A stretch of DNA of 64,000 nt from Phlegmacium glaucopus (GCA_015039465.1 MU130617.1:186001-250000); one strand, 5' to 3'. Counted from the first letter of the stretch, positions 10,860 through 22,400 are shown. Notes: generated by a model from the sequence alone, not told the origin. Numbers and translations are program-made.

Positions 10860-11399
10860 TAGTAATGCCAAAGTTCAGTTCCAAACTGGCGCAAGAACTG
10901 AGAACCGAAAGAACCAAACCAACGGTTCAGGTTTAGTTCAGTTCAGTCCAAGGATTTTGGACTGTCGGTCCGGTTCTTGGTTCTCAGATTTTCAATATTT
11001 TGAGAACCGGGTTCAAACCGGTTCGAACCAAACTTTCTGACATTATTTTTTTCTAAATTTTCTGTCGTGAATTGATTTTATGAAATTATAATCTATGAAA
11101 TATTGTTACTAGGCACCGGGCCCTGTTTTGGGAGTCGGAGTTTGAACATTCACCGCTTAGCAATGTCAACAAACAATGACACATCAACAACACCAACAAC
11201 GATGCCAACGATTACTGGGAGTTATTTTTAGTCAGTTATTTATTTCTATGATGATGAGTCAGATGACGACACCCCTTCCTTTCTACAACAACAGCAGCGA
11301 TGAGCCACCCCATCTCACCACGTCACAATGACGAGCACTACCCTCTGGAGGTATCTCTTCTAAGGTATCTTTTCTAATTCTAACTTAATTCTAATTACA

Positions 11400-11620
11400 A
11401 CAGACAAATGAACAAATGATGCCAAATGACCGAACGACCGATGAACGAACGGATGACTGACAGATGATGAATGGATGAACGAACGACGAACGAACGGACG
11501 ACTGACAAACGGATGACTGACAGATGATGAACAGATGAACAAACAACGAGCAAACAACAATGAACAAATGGACGATGAACAAACGGATGAATGGATGATG
11601 AACGAACGGATGTCGACTTA
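11400..11620. repeat. GAACGAACGGATGA low-complexity repeats inside the hAT-like element
   Basis: Irregular repeats of GAACGAACGG, GATGACTGACA and GATGAAC fill this stretch and recur more weakly at 11850-12110. The minus-strand frames here (Ser/His/Phe-rich) are products of the repeats, not genes. Confidence 0.75.
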
Positions 11621-12174
11621 GGGGTGTCATAAGTGATATCATGGGCCAAGGTATGCCAGCTGTAGTTTGTAAAATACTTTATCATTCATTATCTTCAAGT
11701 TGACAGCTTGACCCGCATTTTTGGAACCATCAGAGTGATCCCTTACCTATGTAGCTTGCCCACTGGCCCCACCCTCTTGGAAGGTATTTTTTCAAATTAA
11801 AATTAATTCTAATGTACTTATACTACAACAGACACATGATACGAGCAAATGGTATTGAATGAGCATTGAGTACAACAGATGAACAACAACAGCAAATGAA
11901 CAACACAACGATGGCCTACCTGTTCAACAAACGGACGATGGATGAATGAACAGCGGCGACGAATGAGTGGCAGCAAAGGCAGCAACCTGGCTACCTCCCA
12001 AGTATCCGACAAATAGATGGACAACAACAACAAACGAATAAACAAACAATGACGACAAACAAACAAACAATGATGACAACAACGAACAAATGAATGACAA
12101 CGACAACGACAGATCTATGCTGCATGAATAAATTAGTGCATTCGCCTGTGCTTTCTACGTCGAACTTGACTAAT

Positions 12175-12540
12175 GATTTTTATTAACTATAGACAGCTAT
12201 GATCAATGCACGACATGTATGATGCCAGAACATCCCCACACCCCCTGTTTACGCCCCTGTCCCCGTTTTAGGCATGCACTGGTCGTTCTAGCAACCACCC
12301 CTCAACAGAGGGGTTTTTTTTTGATTTTTACTAACTATAGACAGCTATGATCGATGCACGACACATATGACGCCAGAACATCCCCACACCCCCTGTTTGA
12401 CGCCCCTGTCCCCGTTTTAGGCACGCACCAGTCGTTCTAGCAACCACCCCTCAACAGAGGGTTTTTTTTTTTGATTTTTATTAACTATAGACAGCTATGA
12501 TCAATGTATGACGCCCAGGAACATCCCAATCACCTGCAAC
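12175..12540. repeat. Tandem repeat of about 148-150 bp inside the hAT-like element
   Basis: The unit beginning GATTTTTA(T/C)TAACTATAGAC starts at 12175, 12323 and 12473, giving two full copies and a partial third. Copies differ at scattered positions. The unit holds a C-rich part (ACACCCCCTGTTT) and a CCCCTCAACAGAGGGG hairpin followed by a T run. Confidence 0.88.
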
Positions 12541-13056
12541 AACCTCCTGGGAGGTATTTTTTAAAATCTTAATTTATTTTCATTGTAGTTGGTATTACTA
12601 TGTATATTAATGTAATAATAAATCAATATTGCATATTGCCAACCGAAAGGGAAAAAAATGAGGAAATTGAATGGATAAAACATGAATTTCAAGAGTTTTA
12701 TTTATTGGTTCAACAGTTTGAACCAGTTCTAGAACCGAACAGAACCAACAGAACCGGTTCTTTCAGTTCTGGTTCTGGTTCTGGTTCAGTTCAGCCAGCA
12801 ACCTTTCAGTTCGGTTCTCGGTTCTCCAAAAATAGTTGAAGAACCGAACTGAACCGAACTTTGGTAACACTAGGTGCGTTCATCGTCCATGGCTGATAAG
12901 AAGGAGCTGCTCGGAGATGCGTGCTGTGAAGACAAGGAGGGAGCCACGGTCTGGGAGTGTACGGAGTCTGATTGGCCCAAATCGGGGGCTGTAAATCGGA
13001 CTATTGTTCCACTGTGCGGACCGGACTCGGTCCGTTAAAGGAAGATCCTTTCCTAA

Positions 13057-13470
13057 TGTTAGGGCAACTGCGACGCTGACTTAGTCAAGCTAGCAGGGGA
13101 TCCAAAGTTAATAATATTTCAAAGGGATATCTACAAGTGACTCACCTAGCAGGGGATCCAAAGAGGAAAGGATGGGGATCCCTGCTAGGCTGTGGGGTGT
13201 TTAAGTACTAATATGGACATAACAGAGATATAAAATAAATAAAGGAATGATATGATAATAATTAATTAATTAAATAAGAAGTGGTGTGATGTGAAAAATA
13301 GAAATAAAAGATGGAGTGAAATGGAGGATCGGAGTCGGAGTGGAACTACGGGGTTCCGGAGTAAAGCGGTGATGGAAGTGGAGTTGGATGGAAGGTTGGA
13401 GGTCATTGGAAAGGCGGGGGTATATGATTCTATAGTTGAGGTTTGAGTTAAAGTCGGGTGTCCCCTAACA
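13057..13470 (-). repeat. Gypsy 5' LTR (414 bp)
   Basis: It begins TGTTAGGGCAACTGCG and ends CCCCTAACA on the plus strand. It pairs with the LTR at 5491: beyond the first 65 bp the two share variants absent from the solo LTR (CAAAGGGATATC, GACATAACAG). The remaining differences between the pair are mostly C/T and G/A transitions, several at CpG. Confidence 0.92.
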
Positions 13471-14375
13471 ATAGATGGCTGAGGGGAAGACTTGTGGGTC
13501 CATAGCCACAACAATGATGACAAAGCCTTGTACATAATGGGAGATGTAGTTGATGCATCCATAAAGGGGCCATTCTTGAAATGATGGACCAAAGTTACAA
13601 TCAAACGCGAGCTGATGACCAATGCAAATAGTAGATTGATCATTTTGTTGGATCACTAACCAAGGAACAAATGGATGGTAGATGCTTAGGAGCATGTCAA
13701 TAGTGAAAACGATGGAGAGCATAGTGTGAGACATTGAGAGTATGATGAGCGATGAGGGTGATAACGTTGAATGAATGATTTGTTGACCAGGAACGCGATT
13801 CAGGGCCACTTCCAAAATAGGTAAGCAAATTCAAAGTCCACTTATTTTCATGATGGCAACTTTTAAGCTTTCTTCTCACACTACCAATCAGTATTGGTGC
13901 GCGATAGCAAAGTAGCTTAAAGAATGAGACTATTGACTTAGAACATTGCTGCAAAGTTTATGGGATCAAAACTCTGGCTGTCTCTTGTTCACCTTGCCTC
14001 CTACTTGCTACAGGTACTTAATACAAGAGCAATAAACTAACCAGGTGCAGATATGCGAAACAGTAATGTAAAAATTGAGCTAATGCAAAGTCACATGGGC
14101 CCAGTAGTTTGGTAACAAAGGGATAGGAGATAAAGTAAAAATAAAGGTGATGAGTAAGGAGGTCAGTTGAATGACCTCCTGTTTCAAAGGGAATAATAAA
14201 ATATATATATGGAAAGTTGAAAGAAGTTAAGTTGAAAACAAAACAGACCATAATAAAACCAGTGAAAGGGATGTGTATGCAAGCCGTGAAAGACCGTGAG
14301 ATTAGATAGTGGCTGTGCAAAGGTGCAGTTGCGAAGGAGTGAATATGGCTAAGTCCACTGTGGCTAGTGAGAGTT
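13471..14375. other. Intergenic stretch, no gene recognised
   Basis: It lies between the gypsy 5' LTR and the second hAT-like element. Minus-strand frames up to 116 codons occur, but they show no domain, no repeat and no recognisable family. Nothing supported. Confidence 0.5.
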
Positions 14376-14383
14376 GTAGATAT

Positions 14384-15649
14384 TAGGGATGCTGAAGTTC
14401 AGTTCTGAACCAGTCCAGAGAACCAGAACCAGCTGAACCAAACCGTGGTTCTGGTTCTGTTCTGGTTCTGGTTCACCCCCAGCCATCTGGTTCTGGTTCT
14501 GGTTCTGGATTGGCCAGAAATCTGAGAACCGGTTCTGAACCGGTTCGAACTGGTTCTGAACCACTTTATCCCAAGGCAAATACTTAAGTAAGATATCTAC
14601 TTATTTGCATGTTAAATGACACATTACCTGTATCTATAATGAAAATATTTATCCAAGTCACCAACACTATATATTTCCAATCAGAAGTACATCATTCTTT
14701 GGTCTGGCATAGTACATAATAAATAACATCTCTCATTTACTTTATAACTCCAGGTTTACCATGTTATTAATATACTCATATTGCAAGAATCCAATTTATA
14801 GTTGTCACCTAGCAGAGGATCCAAAGAGGAAAGGATAAGGATCCCTGCTAAAGTGAGGGGGGATTTAAATACTAATATAGAGATAATGGAGTTATGGAAA
14901 ATAAATAATCAAATAGTGTCATGTGAAAATAATAAAATGATAAGTGGTACAATACCAGAATAAATGAAAAATGACAAGTTTGTATTTCATTATTAATATT
15001 ATTAGTTTTACCTTTCACTGATTTATCTGGAATAAGAGGTAACCAATTTAGACCTTTTATAAAAAATAATTTAGAGTTTGGGCTGAACTGGTCATGTTCA
15101 GGTACTCAGGTGAAAGTTGGGGCCAAATGAAAATGAAGAGTAGAAATGAGAGGGGAACTAAGGTTGTTGGTGAGGTGGAATTTACAGTTTTGGAATTAGG
15201 TTTGGGTTTGGGTGTGAAGCTCATTGGGTCTGGGTGTTCATGTGAAAGACTGAAAGTCAGGAGTTGGACTGATTGGATGGAAAACTGAGTGTTACCTAAC
15301 AATAGTATTTTTTCTTTTCATGTTTGCTATTAGTGATGTCATGGTTATAACACCAATACTACAGACTTCTGGCCTCAACTTTTAAGATATATTTATAAAT
15401 AAGGTGTAATTTTAGAAAATAAAACTTAAAATGCAAAATTCTTGTCTAATTGGTGATATCCTAACAAAAGTCTATTTTTAACTGGTTCTTATGGTTCAAA
15501 CTGGTTCTGAACCAGAACCGAACCAAGAGAACCGGTTCTGTTGGTTCAGTTCTGGTTCTGGTTCTGGTTTTAGTTTTCCTAAGTGGTTCTGGTTCTGGTT
15601 CTGAGAAAATGGGTCCCGAACCGAACCGAACCGAACTTCGGCATCCCTA
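14384..15649. mobile_element. Second hAT-like element with perfect 8-bp target duplication
   Basis: The termini are TAGGGATGCTGAAGTTCAGTTC and its inverted counterpart ending CGGCATCCCTA. They are flanked by GTAGATAT on both sides (14376-14383 and 15650-15657), a perfect 8-bp duplication. Both subterminal zones consist of GGTTCTGGTTC / GAACCGAACC repeats, as in the 10860-12872 element, so the two are relatives although their outermost bases differ. There is no transposase. A solo LTR is inserted inside it. Confidence 0.9.
14803..15301. mobile_element. Solo LTR of a second family nested in the hAT-like element
   Basis: The 499-bp sequence begins TGTCACCTAGCAGAGG and ends TTACCTAACA (TG...CA) and is flanked by ATAGT on both sides (14798-14802, 15302-15306), a perfect 5-bp duplication. 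It shares with the 412-bp LTR family only a segment around the CCTAGCAG-GGATCC...GGATCCCTGCTA palindrome and the final CCTAACA, so it is a diverged gypsy-type LTR. It must be younger than the host hAT-like element. Confidence 0.88.
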
Positions 15650-15996
15650 GTAGATATGTTGAAATACAAAATGCGAAGAGGACTGAGGGTGCTTTGGATA
15701 GTTATTAGGGTTATATAAGTGATGTGTGAGTGTTATGCAAGGACTATATCATGTTGTGGGAGGTGTGAAGGATGTGCGAGAATACTGACAACCACAGATG
15801 AGAGTGCATGTGATAATGGTAACCACAAGTGTCTGTGAAGTTGTTAAACTGCGAAAATAACCTGTTTATGAACCTAGAGGCTATATGGATCCTATCACCG
15901 GTCCCTTCCTAAAGAGGGGACAAGAACCCAGAGGGTCTCCTCAATAGAGGGACCAGTATAACTGAGTTTGAATTAGTAGGCAATCCCTTATCAGTC

Positions 15997-16056
15997 CGGC
16001 AATCAAGCAGGTTCATGAGTCAGTTCTGAACTGGTTACTGAACTTTGGTAACCCTA
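15997..16056. mobile_element. Orphan end of a hAT-like element
   Basis: GTTCTGAACTGGTTACTGAACTT followed by TGGTAACCCTA is the right end of a family like the two elements upstream (inward reading TAGGGTTACCAAAGTTC). No matching left end or target duplication was found, so it is a fragment. Confidence 0.6.
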
Positions 16057-16103
16057 TGTGGTAAGCAGGTCCACAGCTCCGAAATTGAGTCGACAAGAGC
16101 AGA

Positions 16104-16286
16104 CATCAGTAAGTTCAGGTTTTGCTATGGGTGCTATGGAGTGCTGTCCAGCGCTGTCAATCAAAGACCCTTTGCTATGTCACTATAGGTTGCTATGGGA
16201 CTCTATATAGTGCTTGACAGGCTGACAGCTCTTGGCAGTTTCCCATAGTGCCATTTTTTGACCCTGAAAACCTGAATTTACTGATG
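16104..16286. mobile_element. 183-bp MITE with 20-bp terminal inverted repeats
   Basis: The left end CATCAGTAAGTTCAGGTTTT and right end AAAACCTGAATTTACTGATG are inverted copies with one mismatch. The interior has several GCTATGG/CCATAG motifs in both orientations and can fold. The target duplication is not clear: TA lies inside the repeat on both sides, which would fit a Tc1/mariner-type insertion with shorter true ends. No coding capacity. Confidence 0.7.
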
Positions 16287-16644
16287 GAGATAGCTGTGGC
16301 AGAAGCTTTTCTCAGGAAGTCTAACCTCTCGTTCAGAGTTGGTACATAGTCAATGGGTGCAGAAGCCATGGAACTCGATAGTAAGCGCAAGGGAGGAGCA
16401 GGAAGTACAGGCGTTCCAAAAATACAACCGCTAAAGTTAGAAATGATGTCGTTGCCTCTATTAGGAAACGACAAACGATGCCGCCTGATCGCCGTGCTTG
16501 ATTTCGATCATAAGGGATTGCCTACTAATTCAAACTCAGTTTCACCAGGCCCTCTATCGAGGAAACCCTCGGGTTCTTGTTTCCTCTTTAGGAAGGGACG
16601 GTCACGAGGCTACCGACGAGGAAGTCACATAAACACCCATCCTC

Positions 16645-17768
16645 TGAGCCCCAAATTTTAACTTATATGATGCCTAAGCTAAATAAAACAACTTTCACCC
16701 TAAAAAGTAGCAAAAGGCCTCTGTCGTCGCGTGAGCTCGACGCGACGATAATTCGAAGATTACATAATGATTTTCTAGCACGGGTTTGGGGGTAAAAACA
16801 GGACTAATTTCATAGTACTCTTCCGAGTCAAGAGATCATACAACGATGCTGCAGGAAATTGTTTATTGCCAACTTGACTAAAGAGTACAAAAAAACAAAA
16901 TCCAACAGCAGATGATCACGCCCGATACACTTCCAGCAGGCTACTCCGAAGCTAGACAAACCCACTACTGCAAGAACTTTCACCTGGAAAGCCCTTCTTC
17001 AACCAACACCCACCACCGCCCACACCAACATCACATCTAGCTTCAAATACACTTTACGCACACAAAAATTAACCCTAGGAACAAAACGCAATAGTCGAGG
17101 GACAGGAGGAGGCGAGGACAGCGAGAGGGAGGGGATGGGGATGGGGGGATAAAATCGATAGTAGAGCCTTTATAGCAGAGAAATATTTTAAGCTAAGAGG
17201 GATGCATGGGTGAATGTATGTATAGCGTAGCCAACAGAATTGCAGAGAAGTTTGTAAGTACCAATAACCGAAAGCCTTGGAGAAAGAATAAAAAAGAAAA
17301 AAAAAGGCCGAAAGGACGATTATCGAACGCAACGGTGGCCAGCAAGCAGTGAGGGAAAATGGATTGGAATAAAGTGATTGATCGAGCTGTAAGAAATCTG
17401 GGGATGCCGATATAATTGTCGTTAGTCGTTGTACATTGTAGCTCTGGGGGAAAGAAGACGTGTGAAAGGAAAGGAAGGGTTTCGGGGTGGCCTTTTGCAA
17501 AATTGTTGGGTAACTTTGGTAACTTTGGAACAGAACCTGAGCGCATCCTAGGGTTCGAAGAAAAGGTGTTTCTGATGAATCTGACTTGCTGTATGTGACT
17601 TGCTTCTTCTTCTCCGCCGCCCTGTATCACCTTCCAACCACCAGCGGCATTTATCCTATCGACCTTCTCCAAACCTCTCTCCCTCTCCTCATCCTCACCG
17701 CCCACCTACGCCCCCAACCCAGAACAAAACACGCCCATCGCCGCCCCACCCGGCACACTCCTTAACAT
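16645..17768. other. Intergenic region and DHH1 3' flank
   Basis: Downstream of the DHH1 stop codon (minus strand). Minus-strand frames of 141 and 170 codons overlap here in different frames, have no recognisable domain, and probably represent the 3' untranslated region and beyond. Nothing else seen. Confidence 0.5.
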
Positions 17769-19472
17769 TCATCTAGCAACAGGGACTCCCCCACGGTAGG
17801 CAGGCTGTCCTCGAAGATGCTGAGGGAAAGCTCCATTTCGAGCTATTTGTTGTTGGGTAGGCTGTTGTTGGGTAGGCTGTTGTTGGAAATGCTGCTGACC
17901 ATTCCTCTGAACTGGTGCCTGCTGCCTCTGTTGTTGTTGTTGTTGCTGCTGCTGCTGAGCTGGTTGGGGTTGGGGTTGGGGTTGGGGCTGGACCGGAGGT
18001 TGAGTCCTCTGTGTTTGAGTCGTCTCCTCTCCGCCACTTGGGGCAACATATAGTCCTCGATCAATGGTCTGAGGGATAGGTTGGATCTCCGTTCCAAGCT
18101 CCTGCTCAATCTTATATAGATTGAAACGGTCCTCGTAGGTAACAAGGTTGATAGCCAAACCCAAATGCCCAAATCGACCGGAACGACCAATACGATGAAG
18201 GTAGGTTTCACTATTCTTTGGGAAATCGAAGTTTATGACAACGTTTACTGCTTGGATATCGATACCACGAGTAAGGAGGTCGGAGCAGACGAGGTTACGG
18301 CACACGCCGTTGCGGAAGTCGTGGAAAACGCGATTACGGTGAGATTGCAGCATTTTAGCATGGGAGTAAAAGCAAGAGTAGCCCAATTCGGTCACTTTCT
18401 TGGCCAGGAGCTCGACACGGTTGGTAGAATTACAAAAGATGATAGACTGATTAATCTGCAACTAAAGATCCGATTTGGTTATTAGATCTTGTTTAGAAAC
18501 TCATTGAAAATATAAGAAATACCTTCGAAAAAAGGGTATTTAAGCAATGGACCTTTTGGCGCTCTTCGACGTAAGCGTAATATTGAGTGACACCACGGAG
18601 AGTGAGCTCATCCATGAGGTTGATCTCGTAAGGAGATTTCATGTGTTTTTCCTATAGCATAATCAGTTGTAAGATCTGCTATGAAACCTTTGCAAAGACT
18701 TACCTTGAAGTCTTTGACTATCATTGGGAAGGTAGCGCTGAACAGCATCACTTGACGATCAGCAGGAAGGAAGGCGAGCAATTGCTCCATGACAGGAGCG
18801 AATTCGGGGGACAATAGTTTATCAGCTTCGTCCATGACGAAGACGGGGCATTCGCTTAGGTCGGCTACACCTTTTCCAGCTAGATCGAGGATACGGCCAG
18901 GGGTGCCAACAAGGACATGTACAGTCTCTGATAGTCGTAAAATATCATCTTTGAGAGTAGTACCGCCGGTGGTCACCATGACCTGAATGCCCATATGTTT
19001 TCCAAGTATTTTGCACACCTGGGATGTTTGGAGTGCTAGTTCACGTGTTGGTACGAGGAGAAGGGCTTGAATTTTCTGCTTGTTGACGTCGATTTGCTGG
19101 AGGGAGGGAATGACGAAGGCTGCTGTTTTGCCTGTACCATTCTTTGCACGGGCGAGGATATCACGTTTGGCGAGGGCAATTGGGATGGCTTCTTCTTGAA
19201 TGGGAGAGGGTTTTTCGAAACCGGCTTCGAAGATGCCCATGAGCAGCTCACGGCGGAGGAACATCTCCTCAAATTCGAGGCCTTTGGTGGCCGTCACATC
19301 TTCTGTCTGCGGCCGGACGTCTTTTGGTGGTGGTCGAAGACCGACCTTCCATGATGAATCACTGCTTGTTGGTCTGTTAAAAGGTGAAAAAAGAGGTAAT
19401 GAGTCTTTGAAGTGTCAAGCTAAGGTGAAGAGTGGCGCACGTGGATGAGGAAGAGGTTGCTAGTTGAGCCAT
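17769..19472 (-). CDS. DHH1: DEAD-box RNA helicase DHH1/DDX6
   Basis: ATP-dependent RNA helicase that activates mRNA decapping and represses translation in cytoplasmic P-bodies. Four exons keep frame: 19441-19472, 18704-19373, 18533-18651, 17769-18461. Helicase motifs in order: Q-motif [14 protein letters not shown], motif [32 protein letters not shown], then in the C-terminal RecA domain [19 protein letters not shown] and [11 protein letters not shown]. The [27 protein letters not shown] region and the [22 protein letters not shown] segment (here [16 protein letters not shown]) mark the DDX6 subfamily rather than eIF4A. The C-terminal about 90 residues are a Gln/Pro tail with QP dipeptide repeats and a run of about ten Gln. 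The start MAQLATSSS lies in a 32-bp first exon, with an intron GTGCGC...AACAG. Confidence 0.95.
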
Positions 19473-22400
19473 GCTGTCAATCTAGTGATAAAGTTGGTGT
19501 CAAAGACGCTGAGCTACGAGAATGCGATGACAGCGATTGTATTGGCGCCAAGTTGTTGAATGTGATACGTTCGAGAGTAAATTGATTGAGTTGGTTAAAT
19601 GTAAAATTGAGAGCTGCAAGGGCTGGATGGGTTTCGAAGATTTTGTGAAAGCGGAAGACTGACAAAAAAGCCAACAAGAGGGGGTGACTACAAAATTCAC
19701 ACGCCCTTATCTTGCCAATGTCGCCAACAACAGTCTGCAAAACTTACCTTGCAGGCGCAGGGCAAGCATTACGTTGCCTTACATTTTTCTCAGGTTGAAA
19801 TGTAATATTAAACACACAAGCAATCATATCCTCAGTTCTTCTGGAAGCCAAGTCTTCAGTACCATGAAACCGCTTACGGGTACTGAGGTAAAAACTGAGA
19901 AGTGGCCCCTGGGTCTACAAATTCAAATTTATCTATCGCATATTTCAAGGATGTCTAGTCGCCCTGAAGATATCCCAGATCACCAGCAACTCTTTGACAG
20001 GGATTTTACCAAAGACGTCGTTGAACGGTCCCCCATCAGTGGTAATGCCATCGGTGAGTTGGTCGACTTTGACAGGCCTTTTTTCAACTCAGAATACAGT
20101 TATCGAAGGGACTGGGCATTTGAAGCCTACCGTACTCTCCTTGAACACGGTCTATCATGATTTTTGCGTCCGGCTTCCAAAATTAAGCCCCTGTTCAACA
20201 ACTTTGCGAAGAATGTCCGTCTGCCAAAGTTATGGAAGAAATCGTAGATGTTAGTGACGAGAAGAATGGGGTGATGAACGCCGTTGCACATGACTGTAAA
20301 CGTCCTAGTGTGCTTTGCTGGAACTCCCATTCGGCCGACTCGACTTCTCACGAAGAATGGCTGGAGTCAACCCTGGAAGCTGGTTCTGCGTGCAATCGTT
20401 GGACAGAAATTTGAACCTGAAGATCTGCAAGTCAATCTCAACTGAATCTTGCTGTTGCGGGTAAAGCCAGGAACGGGAGGAAGCATCGTCTTCACCTCCT
20501 CGATGGCTGGTTAGAAGGCCATGATTGCCTCACCGGTTACAGCATATGCCTTCTCCAAAGCTGGATTGCTCCAGCTCAAGAGCACCCTCACAGGTGAATG
20601 GGCCCAATATTATTCCAGTCAACAGCATCAGTCCGGGGTACCGTCTAGAAACCTGCATGATCCACTGGCATGACAAATAGGCTGTAAGCTGGACGCAAGA
20701 TTATAAGGAACCAATCCCGATGGGTAGGGTAGGCGATCTGTTTTGTAGTCCTTCTGGCAGGTATATTACAGCCGTCGACATCTTGGTTGATGGTCAGTTA
20801 CCTCGGTTTCCTGCTGACTATGATTTGATGATTAACGTGGATATTTTCCTAGGTGGAAGTCATGTACTCTAAGTCTATATTTGGCGTAGTTGGAGCCTCT
20901 GCTTTTTTGGAGCCTCTTCCTTATTGGCTGTATGTTCATCCTCCCTCATTGCGAACGAAGATTCATAGAGGTGTCATCCCCAAAGAAGCACAAGCTAAGT
21001 GCCGGCAAAACACGAATCGCACGATTACAACCACGATGGTCCAATGGTTTTTCTATCAAGGTTCTCATACACCACACGCATCACCCGTGTACTGCGTCAT
21101 AGCTGTGGATAACTTCTTAAGGACCTACCTAGTCTTCCCACTGTCTATCTACACGCAGGCACCAATCAATGAAGCGTGCGGTTGAATTATGGAATTGCAG
21201 GGCTCTCTTCGTTGGCTGAAACAGTGAAACTTCAATATCAATCCCACCAGGAGCTGGCTCTGTGCCCAAGCCATTGGACAGTAAGCAACGTGCTTTGGGG
21301 TTTCGCCTATATTCGCACTTGCAGGGGAATGGTCAAGCAAAAGTAAGAGGAAGCATCGTCATCACCGCCTCAATCACCACTTATTTTATTTCTACTGCAT
21401 GTCTGCCCTGATGACATGTCAATCTCGTATCCTGGCGCACATAACAACGTCATCCAATACCCACCTGGATACGCGATAGACAGCGATCAGGGTCATTTAG
21501 TTGATTTACATTGAACACCGGTTGGTTGGGAAGATTGACGACATATGTCCAACTCGACGTTGTCTCAGCCACTCTGGCATCTGCGTCATCATGAAGTGAA
21601 ATTTCACACCTTGTCATATGTTACTCACGTCATGCTCAAGATGAGAAATTACTTACAATAAAAAAAATTGACAAAAAAAGCACCATGTACTCGAACAGTG
21701 TGTCTCTATGCATATGGATTACCATAGTCTAAGATTACCAGCTCTATGATGTGAGTAGATATTGTATTTATACTTGCAGCTGAAGTGACACTTGCATCAA
21801 TTAATGATGCGTACTAGATGTCGACAGTGTGGCACACCGCCGTGCATGCTCTGAAATACCAAAAACGTATGGCAGTGTCGGCTACGAAACCAGGAGTCCG
21901 GCTCTGTTAACCCCGTGTTTAATGGTGGCTACCATCAAATACCCATCAGTAACTTGTCAAAAAGTGTCCGTCTGATTAGGCTCAACTAAGCCACCTCTCA
22001 AAACGTGAGAGGTCCACACGTGGACGATCTTGGTACGAGACTATCCGTGGAAACCCGGTACAAATCATTAGTGGAAGACAACTTGGGATAAACCAACCCA
22101 GCCGTGGAAACTTTTTTTTTTTTTTTTGGTCCCTTTTTGTGTTTTTCAGGTCAAAAAACCCAACTAACTTTTCTGAATAACTTATTCTCGACACTTCAAA
22201 GCGAGCCTCAAATGTTTATCCCGGAGGAGGAACTGTGGAGAGATCGCTACTCTTGCTATTATCAGACGCCCAAGTCTGTTGCGAGGTGTGTCGGCCTTAA
22301 CTGATATTTAGGGAAGTCCAATATCACGTACCGTATAAATTACTATAATGGCTCCGAGCTTCGGCAATAAGTAGCATGCAGCATTCAATTTACAAACGTC

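Larger units (their letters stand above)
10860..12872. mobile_element. Non-autonomous hAT-like DNA transposon inserted in gypsy gag
   Basis: The ends are inverted repeats: TAGTAATGCCAAAGTTCAG on the left and the complement of CTTTGGTAACACTA on the right (TAGTGTTACCAAAGTTCGG when read inward). The flanks are GGTGCATT (10852-10859) and GGTGCGTT (12873-12880), an 8-bp target duplication with one mismatch. The 8-bp duplication and TAGNG-type terminus fit the hAT superfamily. Subterminal zones are crowded with GGTTC/GAACC motifs, possible transposase binding sites. No transposase frame is present, so it would need help in trans. The 2.0-kb length is large for a MITE. Confidence 0.85.
5491..13470 (-). 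mobile_element. Decayed Ty3/gypsy chromovirus, interrupted by a hAT-like element
   Basis: On the minus strand the order is 5' LTR (13470-13057), gag, CCHC knuckle, protease, reverse transcriptase, RNase H, integrase with HHCC zinc finger, GPF module, chromodomain, polypurine tract (the G-rich complement of 5903-5920) and 3' LTR (5902-5491). RT before integrase gives the Ty3/gypsy type; the C-terminal chromodomain makes it a chromovirus. Several stops and a frameshift show it is inactive. Gag is split by a 2.0-kb insertion at 10860-12872. The outer 5-bp flanks (GGAAA left, ATAGA right) do not match, unlike a clean insertion. Confidence 0.93.
15865..16640. repeat. Long imperfect inverted repeat with nested inserts
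   Basis: The left arm (about 15865-15997) reads inverted in the right arm (about 16500-16638). Both contain GTCCCTTCCTAAAGAGG, ACAAGAACCC and TGAGTTTGAATTAGTAGGC in the same relative order with scattered differences. The about 500-bp centre contains an orphan hAT-like end (to 16056) and a small MITE (16104-16286). It may be a decayed foldback element. The open frame at 16353-16661 runs through the right arm and shows no recognisable family. Confidence 0.75.

Noticed and set aside
11360..12106. Several overlapping minus-strand frames with repeated RSSFVHPSS-like units
   Set aside because: They come from GAACGAACGGATGA repeats inside the hAT-like element; all frames look similar, which is typical of repeats.
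11400..12540. Possible CRISPR array because of repeated 148-bp and shorter units
   Set aside because: Eukaryotic DNA, units are contiguous without unique spacers, and no cas genes are present.
17193..17705. 170-codon minus-strand frame downstream of DHH1
   Set aside because: No domain or splice pattern, lies in the 3' flank and overlaps another frame of similar length.
22100..22200. A possible intron and gene after the T run (CTTTTTTTT...TTTTTCAGGTC)
   Set aside because: Pyrimidine tract and CAG are present, but no coding exon could be found on either side.
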